From NCBI GenBank assembly GCA_937896185.1, contig CALBMG010000235.1, forward strand, positions 1 through 5,864: DNA of 5,864 bases, in the 5' to 3' direction. Source of the stretch: an uncultured Microbacteriaceae bacterium. GTDB taxonomy: Bacteria > Actinomycetota > Actinomycetes > Actinomycetales > Microbacteriaceae. The notes beneath the pieces were generated by a model that searched no databases, was not told where the DNA came from, and was given only the letters and a program-made list of their open reading frames with translations. Of the stretch, positions 1 through 5,864 are shown piece by piece. The first letter of the stretch is position 1; every line of letters begins with the position of its first letter. The position numbers were made by a program, and so were the translations under genes.

Positions 1-2
1 GT

Positions 3-638
3 GGTTACAACCACCGCGCGCTTGCCGACCGTAACGAGGCCGCCTCGTGGGCGTCGGCCGCTTTGGCCACGAAAGGTGACATTTTTGTCGCCAACGCGCA
101 GCAGCCTGAGCTGCTGACTTTCCTCAACGTCTATCGCAAGGTCGGCGGCGAATTCGAGGTGTTTGATGACGGAATTCGTTTCGTTCACCCCGGCGGGCCG
201 CTGCGCCCCGTGGTTGTCGAAACCGATGTTCACCCCGGTTTTATGACCGACTGGCAGCAGCCGTTGGTTGTTGCGTTGACACAGGCCGAAGGGACTTCGG
301 TCGTTCACGAGACCGTGTACGAGAACCGTTTCGGTTTCACCGAGTCGCTCAATGCGATGGGGGCAAACATCACCGTGCACCAGGACGGTATTGCGTCGAT
401 CACCCGCCGCGTGCCTCGTCGCCCACTAGAGCAGGCCGCCGTGATTACGGGCCCCACCCCGCTGCACGGGGCCGACATTCGTGTGCCCGACCTGCGCGGT
501 GGGTTCTCGCACCTCATCGCCGCATTGGCTGCGACAGGCACCTCGACTATCAGCAACGTCGGAATCATCGCCCGAGGCTACGAGCACTTCATTGACAAGT
601 TGCGTGTGTTGGGCGCTGACTTCGAGCTCGCGGACTAG
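3..638 (+). CDS. murA: UDP-N-acetylglucosamine 1-carboxyvinyltransferase, C-terminal half (5' end outside window)
   Basis: MurA transfers enolpyruvate from phosphoenolpyruvate to UDP-GlcNAc, the first committed step of peptidoglycan synthesis, in the cytoplasm. About 211 residues are visible; the family is usually 420-450, so roughly the N-terminal half, with the catalytic Cys loop, lies upstream. The frame is open from base 3 (GYNHRALADRNEAAS), matching the family's HR-ADRNEAAS segment. Later come PGFMTDWQQP (the Asp corresponds to the proposed general base, Asp305 in E. coli), HETVYENRFGF, VPDLRGG and IARGYEHFIDKLRVLGA, which carry the two conserved C-terminal arginines. The TTG at 63 falls inside this conserved stretch and is not a real start. 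The protein ends at TAG, 22 bases before plsC, so the two are probably co-transcribed. All residues expected in this half appear intact. The family assignment is very secure; whether the genome has a second MurA cannot be seen. Confidence 0.96.
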   Translation, partial: GYNHRALADRNEAASWASAALATKGDIFVANAQQPELLTFLNVYRKVGGEFEVFDDGIRFVHPGGPLRPVVVETDVHPGFMTDWQQPLVVALTQAEGTSVVHETVYENRFGFTESLNAMGANITVHQDGIASITRRVPRRPLEQAAVITGPTPLHGADIRVPDLRGGFSHLIAALAATGTSTISNVGIIARGYEHFIDKLRVLGADFELAD

Positions 639-650
639 GCTCGGAAAACC

Positions 651-657
651 AGGAGGG
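651..657 (+). promoter_or_regulatory. Ribosome binding site for plsC
   Basis: AGGAGGG lies four bases before the ATG at 661. It is the strongest Shine-Dalgarno match in the window. It fixes the plsC start at 661, even though the same frame is open upstream through the murA 3' end. Confidence 0.8.
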
Positions 658-660
658 CCG

Positions 661-1395
661 ATGTCGACATCAGAGCGCACACTGCGATGGCATGCCATCG
701 CAGGAACTGTCGTGCCCCTGATGAACCTGATTTCCCGAATCCAGGTGACCGGTGGCGAGAACATCCCCAAAACAGGTTCGTTCATCCTGGCACCCTGCCA
801 CTACAGCGCTATTGACCCCGTCATCATGGGGCTTGCGGCGTGGAAGTCGGGCCGTGTGCCCCGTTTTATGGCCAAAGCATCGCTGTTCCGTGTACCCGTC
901 TTGGGTTCAATTCTGCGCTGGCTGGGCCAGGTCCCCGTCGAACGCGAGGGCAAGGAACGCGCCGTCGCACCCATGAAGGCCGCCCAGACTCTGGCCGCCG
1001 CGGGACAGGGCATCATCATCTATCCCGAAGGTTCGTTGACCCGCGACCCCGATATGTGGCCGATGCGCGGCAAGACGGGCGCCGTCCGCATGGCGCTGGA
1101 CGCCAACATGCCGTTGATTCCGGCGGCACACTGGGGCACCCAGGTTCTCATGCCGCGCTATTCGGGCAAGATCCGGTTGTTCCCGCGCTCGCCAATCCAG
1201 GTTCTCATCGGGAAACCGCTGGACATGAGCCGCTTTGAGGGCAAGGTCCGCGACCAAAAGCTGTTGGCCGAGGCTACCGATTATTTGATGCAGGCGATTG
1301 CCGACCTGCAGTCGCAGTTGCGGGGGACTCCCGCACCCGAAAAGCGCTGGAATCCCGCCGATCACGGCCAGTCCGAGACGGGGGCATTCCGATGA
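661..1395 (+). CDS. plsC: 1-acyl-sn-glycerol-3-phosphate acyltransferase (PlsC/LPLAT family)
   Basis: This is a 244-residue acyltransferase of the lysophospholipid acyltransferase family, expected to acylate lysophosphatidate to phosphatidate at the inner face of the membrane. The catalytic HX4D motif is HYSAID (residues 47-52), followed by FMAKASLF (69-76), the GQVPVER block (89-95), YPEGSLTRDP (121-130, equivalent to the PEGTRS block) and the IPAAHWGTQ block (153-161). The residue before the catalytic His is Cys, where many members have Asn. The N-terminus has a mildly hydrophobic segment (about 12-25) but no clear signal peptide. The tail from about 222 is polar and probably disordered. 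The ATG at 661 is chosen because of the AGGAGG just upstream and because the longer open frame overlaps murA. The TGA overlaps the gpsA ATG by four bases (ATGA), suggesting translational coupling with the next step of phospholipid supply. The exact acyl acceptor is inferred from family and context. Confidence 0.9.
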   Translation: MSTSERTLRWHAIAGTVVPLMNLISRIQVTGGENIPKTGSFILAPCHYSAIDPVIMGLAAWKSGRVPRFMAKASLFRVPVLGSILRWLGQVPVEREGKERAVAPMKAAQTLAAAGQGIIIYPEGSLTRDPDMWPMRGKTGAVRMALDANMPLIPAAHWGTQVLMPRYSGKIRLFPRSPIQVLIGKPLDMSRFEGKVRDQKLLAEATDYLMQAIADLQSQLRGTPAPEKRWNPADHGQSETGAFR

Positions 1396-2396
1396 CCCGC
1401 GTAGCCGTGCTCGGTGCCGGTTCGTGGGGCACCACGTTCGCAAAGGTCCTCGCCGATGGTGGCGCGGATGTGTCGTTGTGGGCTCGCCGCGACGAAATTG
1501 CACGCGAAATCAACGAGACCCACCGCAATACTCGTTACCTGCAGCGCGTGAACCTTCCATTGAGTGTTTCGGCTTCCACCTCGATGGCGGTCACGTTGGC
1601 CGGCGCCGAACAAATTTATCTTTCCGTTCCGTCGCAGTCGCTGCGTGAGGTGCTCGAGGGAATTTCTGGGCTCATTGACCCCGACGTCCCCGTTGTGAGT
1701 CTCATGAAGGGCGTCGAGCGCGCCTCGGGTCTGCGGATGAGCCAGGTCATCGCCGATGCAGCGTCGATTGATGCGTCGCGTATCGCGGTGCTGTCGGGGC
1801 CGAACCTCGCGCTGGAAATCGCGAAAGAGGAACCCACCGCGGCCGTGGTGTCGTCCGAGTCGCTCGAGACGGCCTCTGCTGTCGCCGCGCTCTCGACGAA
1901 CCCCTATTTCAAGTCGTTTGTAAACAACGACGTGATTGGCACCGAGTTTGGAGGTGTCCTGAAGAACCTCATCGCATTGGCCGTCGGTATCGCCGACGGC
2001 GTGGGTTACGGCGATAACACCAAGGCATCGATCATCACCCGCGGTTTGGCGGAACTCTCGGCATTCGCCGCAGCATATGGCGCGAAGCCCGAGACAATGT
2101 GGGGCCTGGCGGGACTGGGCGACTTGATTGCCACCTGTGAATCACCGCTGTCACGCAACAACACTGCCGGTCGACTTCTCGGTCAGGGATATTCCTATGA
2201 CATGGTGATCCGCCAGATGGACAAGACAGCCGAGGGTCTGTCCTCGGTGTCACCCGTGTTGTCATTGGCCCGCGCAAAGGGCGTTTTCATGCCGATTGTG
2301 TCGCAGGTCGAACAGGTATTGCAGGGAACACTCGACCCGCGCGAACTGGCTCCTCATCTGGCGACCGACGATTCGTCGGCACCCGCGGCCGAGTAG
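1392..2396 (+). CDS. gpsA: Glycerol-3-phosphate dehydrogenase [NAD(P)+]
   Basis: GpsA reduces dihydroxyacetone phosphate to sn-glycerol-3-phosphate, the backbone for phospholipids, in the cytoplasm. The 334-residue length is typical. The N-terminus is a Rossmann fold with VLGAGSWGTTFA (dinucleotide loop GxGxxG at residues 8-13). Then come SVPSQ (78-82), SLMKG (103-107, conserved Lys106), SGPNLALEIA (135-144), GVLKNLIALAVGIADG (188-203, with the catalytic-type Lys191), TRGLAE (216-221), GLGDLIATC (241-249, Asp244) and SRNNTAG (254-260, the substrate-phosphate Arg-Asn pair). The last ~15 residues are low-complexity Ala/Ser/Asp. The ATG at 1392 overlaps the plsC stop and leaves the Rossmann motif at the proper distance from the N-terminus; GGGGG at 1380-1384 is the only, weak, ribosome-binding match. 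In related actinobacteria gpsA commonly sits between plsC and ddl; here two extra genes separate it from the ddl-like gene. No key residue is missing. Confidence 0.96.
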   Translation: MTRVAVLGAGSWGTTFAKVLADGGADVSLWARRDEIAREINETHRNTRYLQRVNLPLSVSASTSMAVTLAGAEQIYLSVPSQSLREVLEGISGLIDPDVPVVSLMKGVERASGLRMSQVIADAASIDASRIAVLSGPNLALEIAKEEPTAAVVSSESLETASAVAALSTNPYFKSFVNNDVIGTEFGGVLKNLIALAVGIADGVGYGDNTKASIITRGLAELSAFAAAYGAKPETMWGLAGLGDLIATCESPLSRNNTAGRLLGQGYSYDMVIRQMDKTAEGLSSVSPVLSLARAKGVFMPIVSQVEQVLQGTLDPRELAPHLATDDSSAPAAE

Positions 2397-2401
2397 TCGC
2401 C

Positions 2402-3139
2402 GTGATCCAGGCCCTCGCTGACGGAAAGGTGCTTGCCGAACGTTTCGGCTCGATGCCGCCCGCTGTTGTGGCGTTGCACGGTTGGGGTCGTACGGGGATT
2501 GATTTTGCCCCCATCGTGGCGGGGCTCGACGCCGTGGCAATTCACCTTCCCGGTTTTGGCCCGACCAGTCCTCCGGACACGGTGTGGGCAACGGCCGATT
2601 ACGCCGAGTTGGTCGCCGAGGCGATACGTCCGTTTGGGCCTGTCGTCGTCGTGGGTCACTCATTTGGTGGCCGAATCGCAGTCCGACTTGCCGCACGCCA
2701 CCCCGAACTGGTGTCCGCTTTGGTTCTGACCGGTGCGCCTTTGGTTCGCTTGGCGCCCACCTCGAAGCCTGCACTGGGATACCGAATTGCCCGCGCGTTG
2801 CACAAATGGGGTCTGGTCAACGATGCCCGCATGTCGGCCATTCGCGCGCGTTTCGGCAGCGCAGATTACAACGCGGCACAGGGCATCATGCGCGACATCA
2901 TGGTTGCCACGGTGAACGAGAATTACGACGATGATATGGCGGCACTGTCGCTGCCCGTCGCAATGGTGTGGGGCGAAAACGATACCGCAGCCCCGACAGC
3001 AGCCGGCCAGATCGCATCGACCCGTATTAAGGGGGCAACCTGGAAGGTTGTGCCCAGAACCGCGCACATGATGGAGGGTGAGTTGGCTGAGGCCGTCGCC
3101 CGCGCCGTGCGCTCGAGTGTGGAAGAGGCCGCCTCATGA
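2402..3139 (+). CDS. Alpha/beta-fold hydrolase
   Basis: This is a 245-residue alpha/beta hydrolase with all parts of the catalytic machinery: HGWG (26-29, oxyanion region), nucleophile Ser87 in GHSFGG (85-90), the acid Asp194 in GENDTAAP (191-198) and His222 in RTAHMM (219-224). There is no signal peptide, so it should be cytoplasmic. The lid region (about 113-180) contains GSADYNAAQGIMRDIM (152-167) followed by VNENY (171-175). I recall similar wording in small hydrolases beside Mur ligases in Firmicutes and Actinobacteria; that is memory, not a search. The substrate is unknown: an ester, amide or thioester linked to cell-wall precursors is a guess from context. The start is GTG at 2402, five bases after the gpsA stop, with no clear Shine-Dalgarno; ATG at 2453 would begin at MPPAVVALHG and still keep the fold, so the start is uncertain. 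The stop overlaps the next gene (ATGA), suggesting they are made together. Confidence 0.85.
   Translation: MIQALADGKVLAERFGSMPPAVVALHGWGRTGIDFAPIVAGLDAVAIHLPGFGPTSPPDTVWATADYAELVAEAIRPFGPVVVVGHSFGGRIAVRLAARHPELVSALVLTGAPLVRLAPTSKPALGYRIARALHKWGLVNDARMSAIRARFGSADYNAAQGIMRDIMVATVNENYDDDMAALSLPVAMVWGENDTAAPTAAGQIASTRIKGATWKVVPRTAHMMEGELAEAVARAVRSSVEEAAS
3121..3128 (+). promoter_or_regulatory. Ribosome binding site for the Mur ligase gene
   Basis: GGAAGAGG lies inside the 3' end of the hydrolase gene, seven bases before the ATG at 3136. It supports that start and gives the Mur ligase its own initiation signal in addition to the ATGA overlap. Confidence 0.55.
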
Positions 3140-4797
3140 TCGATGTGATTCTCACTATTGTTGCGGCGCTGTTGCCGACCGCTGCCCTGTTGCTTCCCAA
3201 GGCGATGCGTGTTGCGCAGCGCGAGCACTACATTCCCGGTTGGGTGCGCAGGGTGACCATGGGCTGGTACCGCAACCGCCCACTTTCGTGGTGGCCGCTG
3301 GGTGCGGCGTTCGTGGCCGCGGCCGTGGCGGTGTGGGCCGCCCTTCAGTTTCTTCAGACAAACCTTGTTCTTTTCGTTTCGGTTGCAGCGCCCGTGATTC
3401 TGGCGTCGACGGCAGCTCTGGGTTCTCTGGCGCCGGCTGGCCTGCGTATTCGCGGCACCTCCGCCCCGTTGCGGTGGACCGCACGCACCCGTCGTCTGGC
3501 GGTGTTGTGGGTTCCGCTGTGGTTGATCATCGCCACGGCTCTGACCTTCGCACTGTTGTGGTGTGCGAATCAGGGACTCGAGGCATATTTCGCGGCGGCA
3601 GGCGATGTCGTGGACAACCTGCTTGTCATTGTGTTGTGGGTCATCGTTGTGTCCGGCGTCCTCGGTGCACTGATTGCCGTTTTCCTCACCCCCATGATTA
3701 CCGACCTTGCGTTGTTGATCCTGAAGCCGGTCGAAAAGGCGCTGTCCCGCAAGTGGCTGATTGCAGCGCAGAAGAAGATTAAGCAGGTGCGGCCCACGGT
3801 TGTGGCCATCACCGGGTCCTACGGTAAAACATCGACCAAGGGCTATGTGACCCACCTGTTGCAGGCGCAATTTTCCGTTGTTCCCAGCCCCGCGAGCTTT
3901 AACAATCTTCTGGGGCTCTCGCGTGCGGTGAATGACAAGTTGACCCCAGGAACAGAGGTATTCGTTGCCGAAATGGGCGTGTACCAGCCCGGTGAAATCC
4001 GCGAACTGTCCGAATCCTTCCCGCCCGACATCGCGGCAATTACTGTCATCGGCGAGGCCCACCTCGAGCGCATGCGGAACCGAGAAACAATTTTTGCGGC
4101 CAAGGCCGAGATCACCGAAAAGGCTAAGACGGTTGTGCTGCCCATCGATGACCCCATGCTCGCCGAACTGGCGGACCTGTGCCAGCGTCTGGGCAAAACG
4201 GTTGTTCGTGTCAGTGCGACGGGCGCCGAGGCCGATGTGTCGGTGAACCCCGAGTCGGGCACACTCGCAACTCAGGGACAGACGGTGCCCGTTACCGTTT
4301 CGGGTGTGGGTCACGCGGTCAACATCGCCGTAGCCGCCGGTATTGCTTTTGCGCTGAACATGCCGGTCGCCGCGTATGCCGACCGACTCAACTCGCTGCC
4401 TGGCGCCGCACACCGCGCCGAGATGCACACCAGCCCCTCGGGTGCCGTCATTGTCGACGACACCTACAACTCGAACCCCGTTGGGGCTCACCGTGCACTG
4501 GACGGAGCTCGGAAACTTGCCGCGGAACGCGGTGGCCGGCTCGTTGTTGTCACCCCGGGAATGATCGAACTCGGTGATGTGCAGTTCGAGCGAAACCGTG
4601 ATTTTGCTGCCGCAATCCGCGAGGCTCAGGCCGACCTGTTCGTGGTGGGCTACACGAACCGCGCCGCGCTCCGCGCGGGTTTCCCCGATGCAACCCTCGC
4701 GGCCACCAGAACTGCGGCGATGGCCGAGGCGTTCCAGCGCGCGGGCTCGTCGGGCGTTATCCTCGTAGAGAACGACCTGCCGGATCACTACGCGTAA
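3136..4797 (+). CDS. MurF-like Mur ligase with N-terminal membrane domain
   Basis: The 553-residue protein joins a membrane domain to a MurF-type ligase. Residues 3-21, 53-74, 76-97, 121-143 and 161-184 are hydrophobic and look like five membrane helices; a conserved-looking [11 protein letters not shown] sits between the first two. The ligase part begins near 220: ATP loop GSYGKTST (227-234), [10 protein letters not shown] (254-263), [12 protein letters not shown] (277-288), [15 protein letters not shown] (305-319), the lysine of the AAKAEI segment (321-326, the position usually carbamylated), GAAHRAEM (423-430), VDDTYNSNP (440-448) and TPGMIELG (473-480). Classical MurF adds D-Ala-D-Ala to UDP-MurNAc-tripeptide in the cytoplasm and is about 450-480 residues with no membrane domain. 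The C-terminus here, [10 protein letters not shown], also differs from the usual MurF ending (KGSRG-type). I infer an ATP-dependent amide ligase held at the membrane, perhaps acting on a lipid-linked peptide. It may be annotated simply as MurF; whether it is the housekeeping enzyme cannot be seen here. Confidence 0.85.
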   Translation: MIDVILTIVAALLPTAALLLPKAMRVAQREHYIPGWVRRVTMGWYRNRPLSWWPLGAAFVAAAVAVWAALQFLQTNLVLFVSVAAPVILASTAALGSLAPAGLRIRGTSAPLRWTARTRRLAVLWVPLWLIIATALTFALLWCANQGLEAYFAAAGDVVDNLLVIVLWVIVVSGVLGALIAVFLTPMITDLALLILKPVEKALSRKWLIAAQKKIKQVRPTVVAITGSYGKTSTKGYVTHLLQAQFSVVPSPASFNNLLGLSRAVNDKLTPGTEVFVAEMGVYQPGEIRELSESFPPDIAAITVIGEAHLERMRNRETIFAAKAEITEKAKTVVLPIDDPMLAELADLCQRLGKTVVRVSATGAEADVSVNPESGTLATQGQTVPVTVSGVGHAVNIAVAAGIAFALNMPVAAYADRLNSLPGAAHRAEMHTSPSGAVIVDDTYNSNPVGAHRALDGARKLAAERGGRLVVVTPGMIELGDVQFERNRDFAAAIREAQADLFVVGYTNRAALRAGFPDATLAATRTAAMAEAFQRAGSSGVILVENDLPDHYA

Positions 4798-4800
4798 ACC

Positions 4801-4822
4801 CGGTTCCGCGGCAGGGGGACCG
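4801..4822 (+). other. Possible small hairpin between the Mur ligase and ddl-like genes
   Basis: CGGTTCC (4801-4807) can pair with GGGACCG (4816-4822) through seven pairs, one of them G-U, around an eight-base loop. It lies in the only sizeable gap (38 nt) of the operon, three bases after the Mur ligase stop. There is no T-run after it, so it is not a convincing terminator. It would tie up part of the G-rich stretch upstream of the next start. It may be chance in GC-rich DNA. Confidence 0.25.
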
Positions 4823-4835
4823 AGACGGGATTTCC

Positions 4836-5864
4836 ATGAGCAGCGCACCGTGGGCAGTCGTATTTGGCGGCCCTAGCCCCGAACACGAAATCTCGATTTT
4901 GACGGGCCTTCAGGCCGAACGTGTCCTCACCGAGGCCGGCGACGCTGTGCTGCCTCTGTATTGGGCTCCGAGTGGCGAATGGTTCCTCGTTCCCGCCGGC
5001 ACCGAGGCCAGCGACTATCTCGAGGGCGCTCCCAAGGACTCCAAGCTGCTCGATCTGCGTGTGTCCGGCGATTCGGGATTCTTCCTCAAGAAGCGTTTGG
5101 GCTCGGCAGAGCGCCTCGATATCGAGGCCGCTCTCCTGTGTTTCCACGGTGGTGTGGGCGAGGGCGGAGGCGCTGCCGCACTGTTCGACATTCTCGGAAT
5201 TCCGGCGACAGGTTCGACACTTTTTGCCGGCGCTGTCGGCATGGACAAGCTCGCCTTCGGTGGCCTGATGGAGTCCTCGGGTATCCCGACCCTGCCGCGT
5301 CGTGCCGTGTCCGTTCACACGGAACCTGATTTTGCAGGCCCCTACATTGTGAAGCCCCGATTCGGTGGATCGTCGATCGGCATCGAAATTGCCGATGATG
5401 TGGCCACCGCTCGTGCCTTGGCGTCGTCGAGCCCCCACCTGAAAAACGGCGCAGTTCTTGAGCCGTATCGCCCGAACCTCGTCGATCTCAACATCGGTTT
5501 CCGGACGTACCCGCAACTGGAAATCACCGACCTTGAGCGCCCCCTGCGTTCAGGTTCTGACGGCTCGGGGCTGTATTCCTATGCCGAAAAGTATTTGGCG
5601 GGTGGACAAGGCTCCGAGGCGGGCTTGGGCAGTGCGCCTCGAGAATTCCCCGCGGTGGTGGCTGCAGGTGTGGCGGACCGCGCGGCCGAGCTTGCAGCGC
5701 GTGTCGCCGATGTGACGCGTCTCAGCGGAATCGTCCGCGTTGACCTGTTGCTCGACGAGTCGGTGGGCATCGTCTCGCTGGGCGGCAAGGCGGGCACCGG
5801 CAAGTCCGCGCTGGCGCTGTGCGCCGGGCTGGAGGCCGTGCTGGAGCGCCGCACCCAGCGCAAG
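4836..5864 (+). CDS. ddl: D-alanine--D-alanine ligase-like ATP-grasp protein; 3' end lost at a chimeric join and open at window edge
   Basis: Residues 1-309 are a Ddl-family ATP-grasp ligase, expected to join two D-amino acids with ATP in the cytoplasm. Visible are [13 protein letters not shown] (8-20, the family's GG-S-EHE-S), [11 protein letters not shown] (102-112, versus the usual HGxxGEDG), [11 protein letters not shown] (135-145), [14 protein letters not shown] (170-183, ATP-binding Lys and the Gly-rich loop), EKYLAGG (251-257) and RVDLLLDE (301-308), where Asp303 corresponds to a Mg-binding Asp. The stretch [16 protein letters not shown] (215-230) differs from the usual GRELTVGVLG, so the protein is divergent. 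From residue 310 the frame runs into PhoH-like sequence: the expected NEINTIPG-type segment with the remaining metal ligands is absent and no stop occurs. The ATG at 4836 has GGGA five bases upstream. It is best read as a 3'-truncated ddl-like gene joined artificially to another. D-Ala-D-Ala specificity is assumed from family only. Confidence 0.8.
   Translation, partial: MSSAPWAVVFGGPSPEHEISILTGLQAERVLTEAGDAVLPLYWAPSGEWFLVPAGTEASDYLEGAPKDSKLLDLRVSGDSGFFLKKRLGSAERLDIEAALLCFHGGVGEGGGAAALFDILGIPATGSTLFAGAVGMDKLAFGGLMESSGIPTLPRRAVSVHTEPDFAGPYIVKPRFGGSSIGIEIADDVATARALASSSPHLKNGAVLEPYRPNLVDLNIGFRTYPQLEITDLERPLRSGSDGSGLYSYAEKYLAGGQGSEAGLGSAPREFPAVVAAGVADRAAELAARVADVTRLSGIVRVDLLLDESVGIVSLGGKAGTGKSALALCAGLEAVLERRTQRK
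5742..5864 (+). other. PhoH-family ATPase fragment fused in frame to ddl (probable chimeric join)
   Basis: In the frame continuing from the ddl-like gene, [18 protein letters not shown] and the following [19 protein letters not shown] match the region around the Walker A loop of actinobacterial PhoH-like proteins, cytoplasmic P-loop ATPases. The loop GGKAGTGKS is at 5781-5807. Ddl proteins have no P-loop here. The bases 5742-5759 (DLLLDE) fit both families, so the switch lies at or just after them. All 35 codons from 5760 to 5864 end in G or C, against 25 of 35 in the codons just before. This is part of a different gene, with both its own N-terminus and the rest of the ATPase missing. Confidence 0.85.

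Noticed and set aside
481..660. Longer plsC starting inside murA
   Set aside because: The extra 60 residues overlap the conserved murA C-terminus out of frame and read as Ser/Thr-rich noise. The ATG at 661 has AGGAGG directly upstream.
3078..3782. Plus-strand open frame of 234 codons overlapping the Mur ligase membrane domain
   Set aside because: It is a shifted-frame shadow, Cys- and Arg-rich, with no family resemblance, while the overlapping frame encodes plausible membrane helices continuous with the ligase.
4801..4822. Intrinsic terminator after the Mur ligase gene
   Set aside because: No T-run follows the stem, and the next same-strand gene starts 14 bases later.
2923..4848. Very long open frame on the minus strand (641 codons) opposite the Mur ligase
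   Set aside because: It is rich in Arg, Gly, His and Gln with no recognisable domain, and lies opposite a gene with clear Mur ligase motifs. Open antisense frames are expected in GC-rich DNA with this codon bias.
4788..5516. Minus-strand open frame of 242 codons opposite the ddl-like gene
   Set aside because: There are no domain features, and the opposite strand carries clear ATP-grasp motifs.
4836..5864. Genuine Ddl-PhoH fusion protein as a new enzyme
   Set aside because: The join falls inside the ATP-grasp catalytic part and removes needed metal ligands, the PhoH part lacks its N-terminal region, and composition changes at the join. A chimera explains all three.

Overview
The window is a compact run of same-strand genes from an actinobacterium of moderately high GC. 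Family-level protein similarity, judged by eye, points to Micrococcales, probably Microbacteriaceae. The evidence is the MurA-PlsC-GpsA order, the actinobacterial wording of MurA (TDWQQP, YENRFGF) and of PlsC, and codon use that favours G/C third positions but tolerates many T endings. There are no tRNAs, rRNAs, insertion sequences, CRISPR arrays or long intergenic stretches. Every gene lies on the plus strand with gaps of at most 38 nt, which suggests one operon.

Layout: (1) the 3' half of murA (3-638); (2) plsC-type acyltransferase (661-1395) behind a strong AGGAGG; (3) gpsA (1392-2396), joined to plsC by an ATGA overlap; (4) an alpha/beta hydrolase (2402-3139) starting at GTG; (5) a MurF-like Mur ligase with about five N-terminal membrane segments (3136-4797), joined to the hydrolase by a second ATGA overlap; (6) a Ddl-like ATP-grasp ligase (from 4836) that is still open at the window edge.

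The genes fall into two themes, envelope phospholipid precursors (PlsC and GpsA make or use glycerol-3-phosphate and lysophosphatidate) and peptidoglycan precursors (MurA, MurF-like, Ddl-like). The last three genes look like a cassette placed after gpsA: hydrolase, membrane-anchored Mur ligase, divergent ATP-grasp ligase. Both ligases depart from the textbook MurF and Ddl, so this may be a dedicated, poorly described branch of cell-wall peptide synthesis or modification rather than the housekeeping MurF/Ddl pair.

The most striking point is at the right edge. Inside the C-terminal part of the Ddl-like protein, just after RVDLLLDES, the reading frame switches without a stop into the Walker A region of a PhoH-family ATPase (GGKAGTGKS). 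The last 35 codons all end in G or C and the last 104 bases are about 77% GC, unlike the gene before. The simplest reading is a chimeric join (probably assembly, less likely a real rearrangement) at a short sequence that both genes can share. The final ~105-120 bases should not be trusted as part of this locus.
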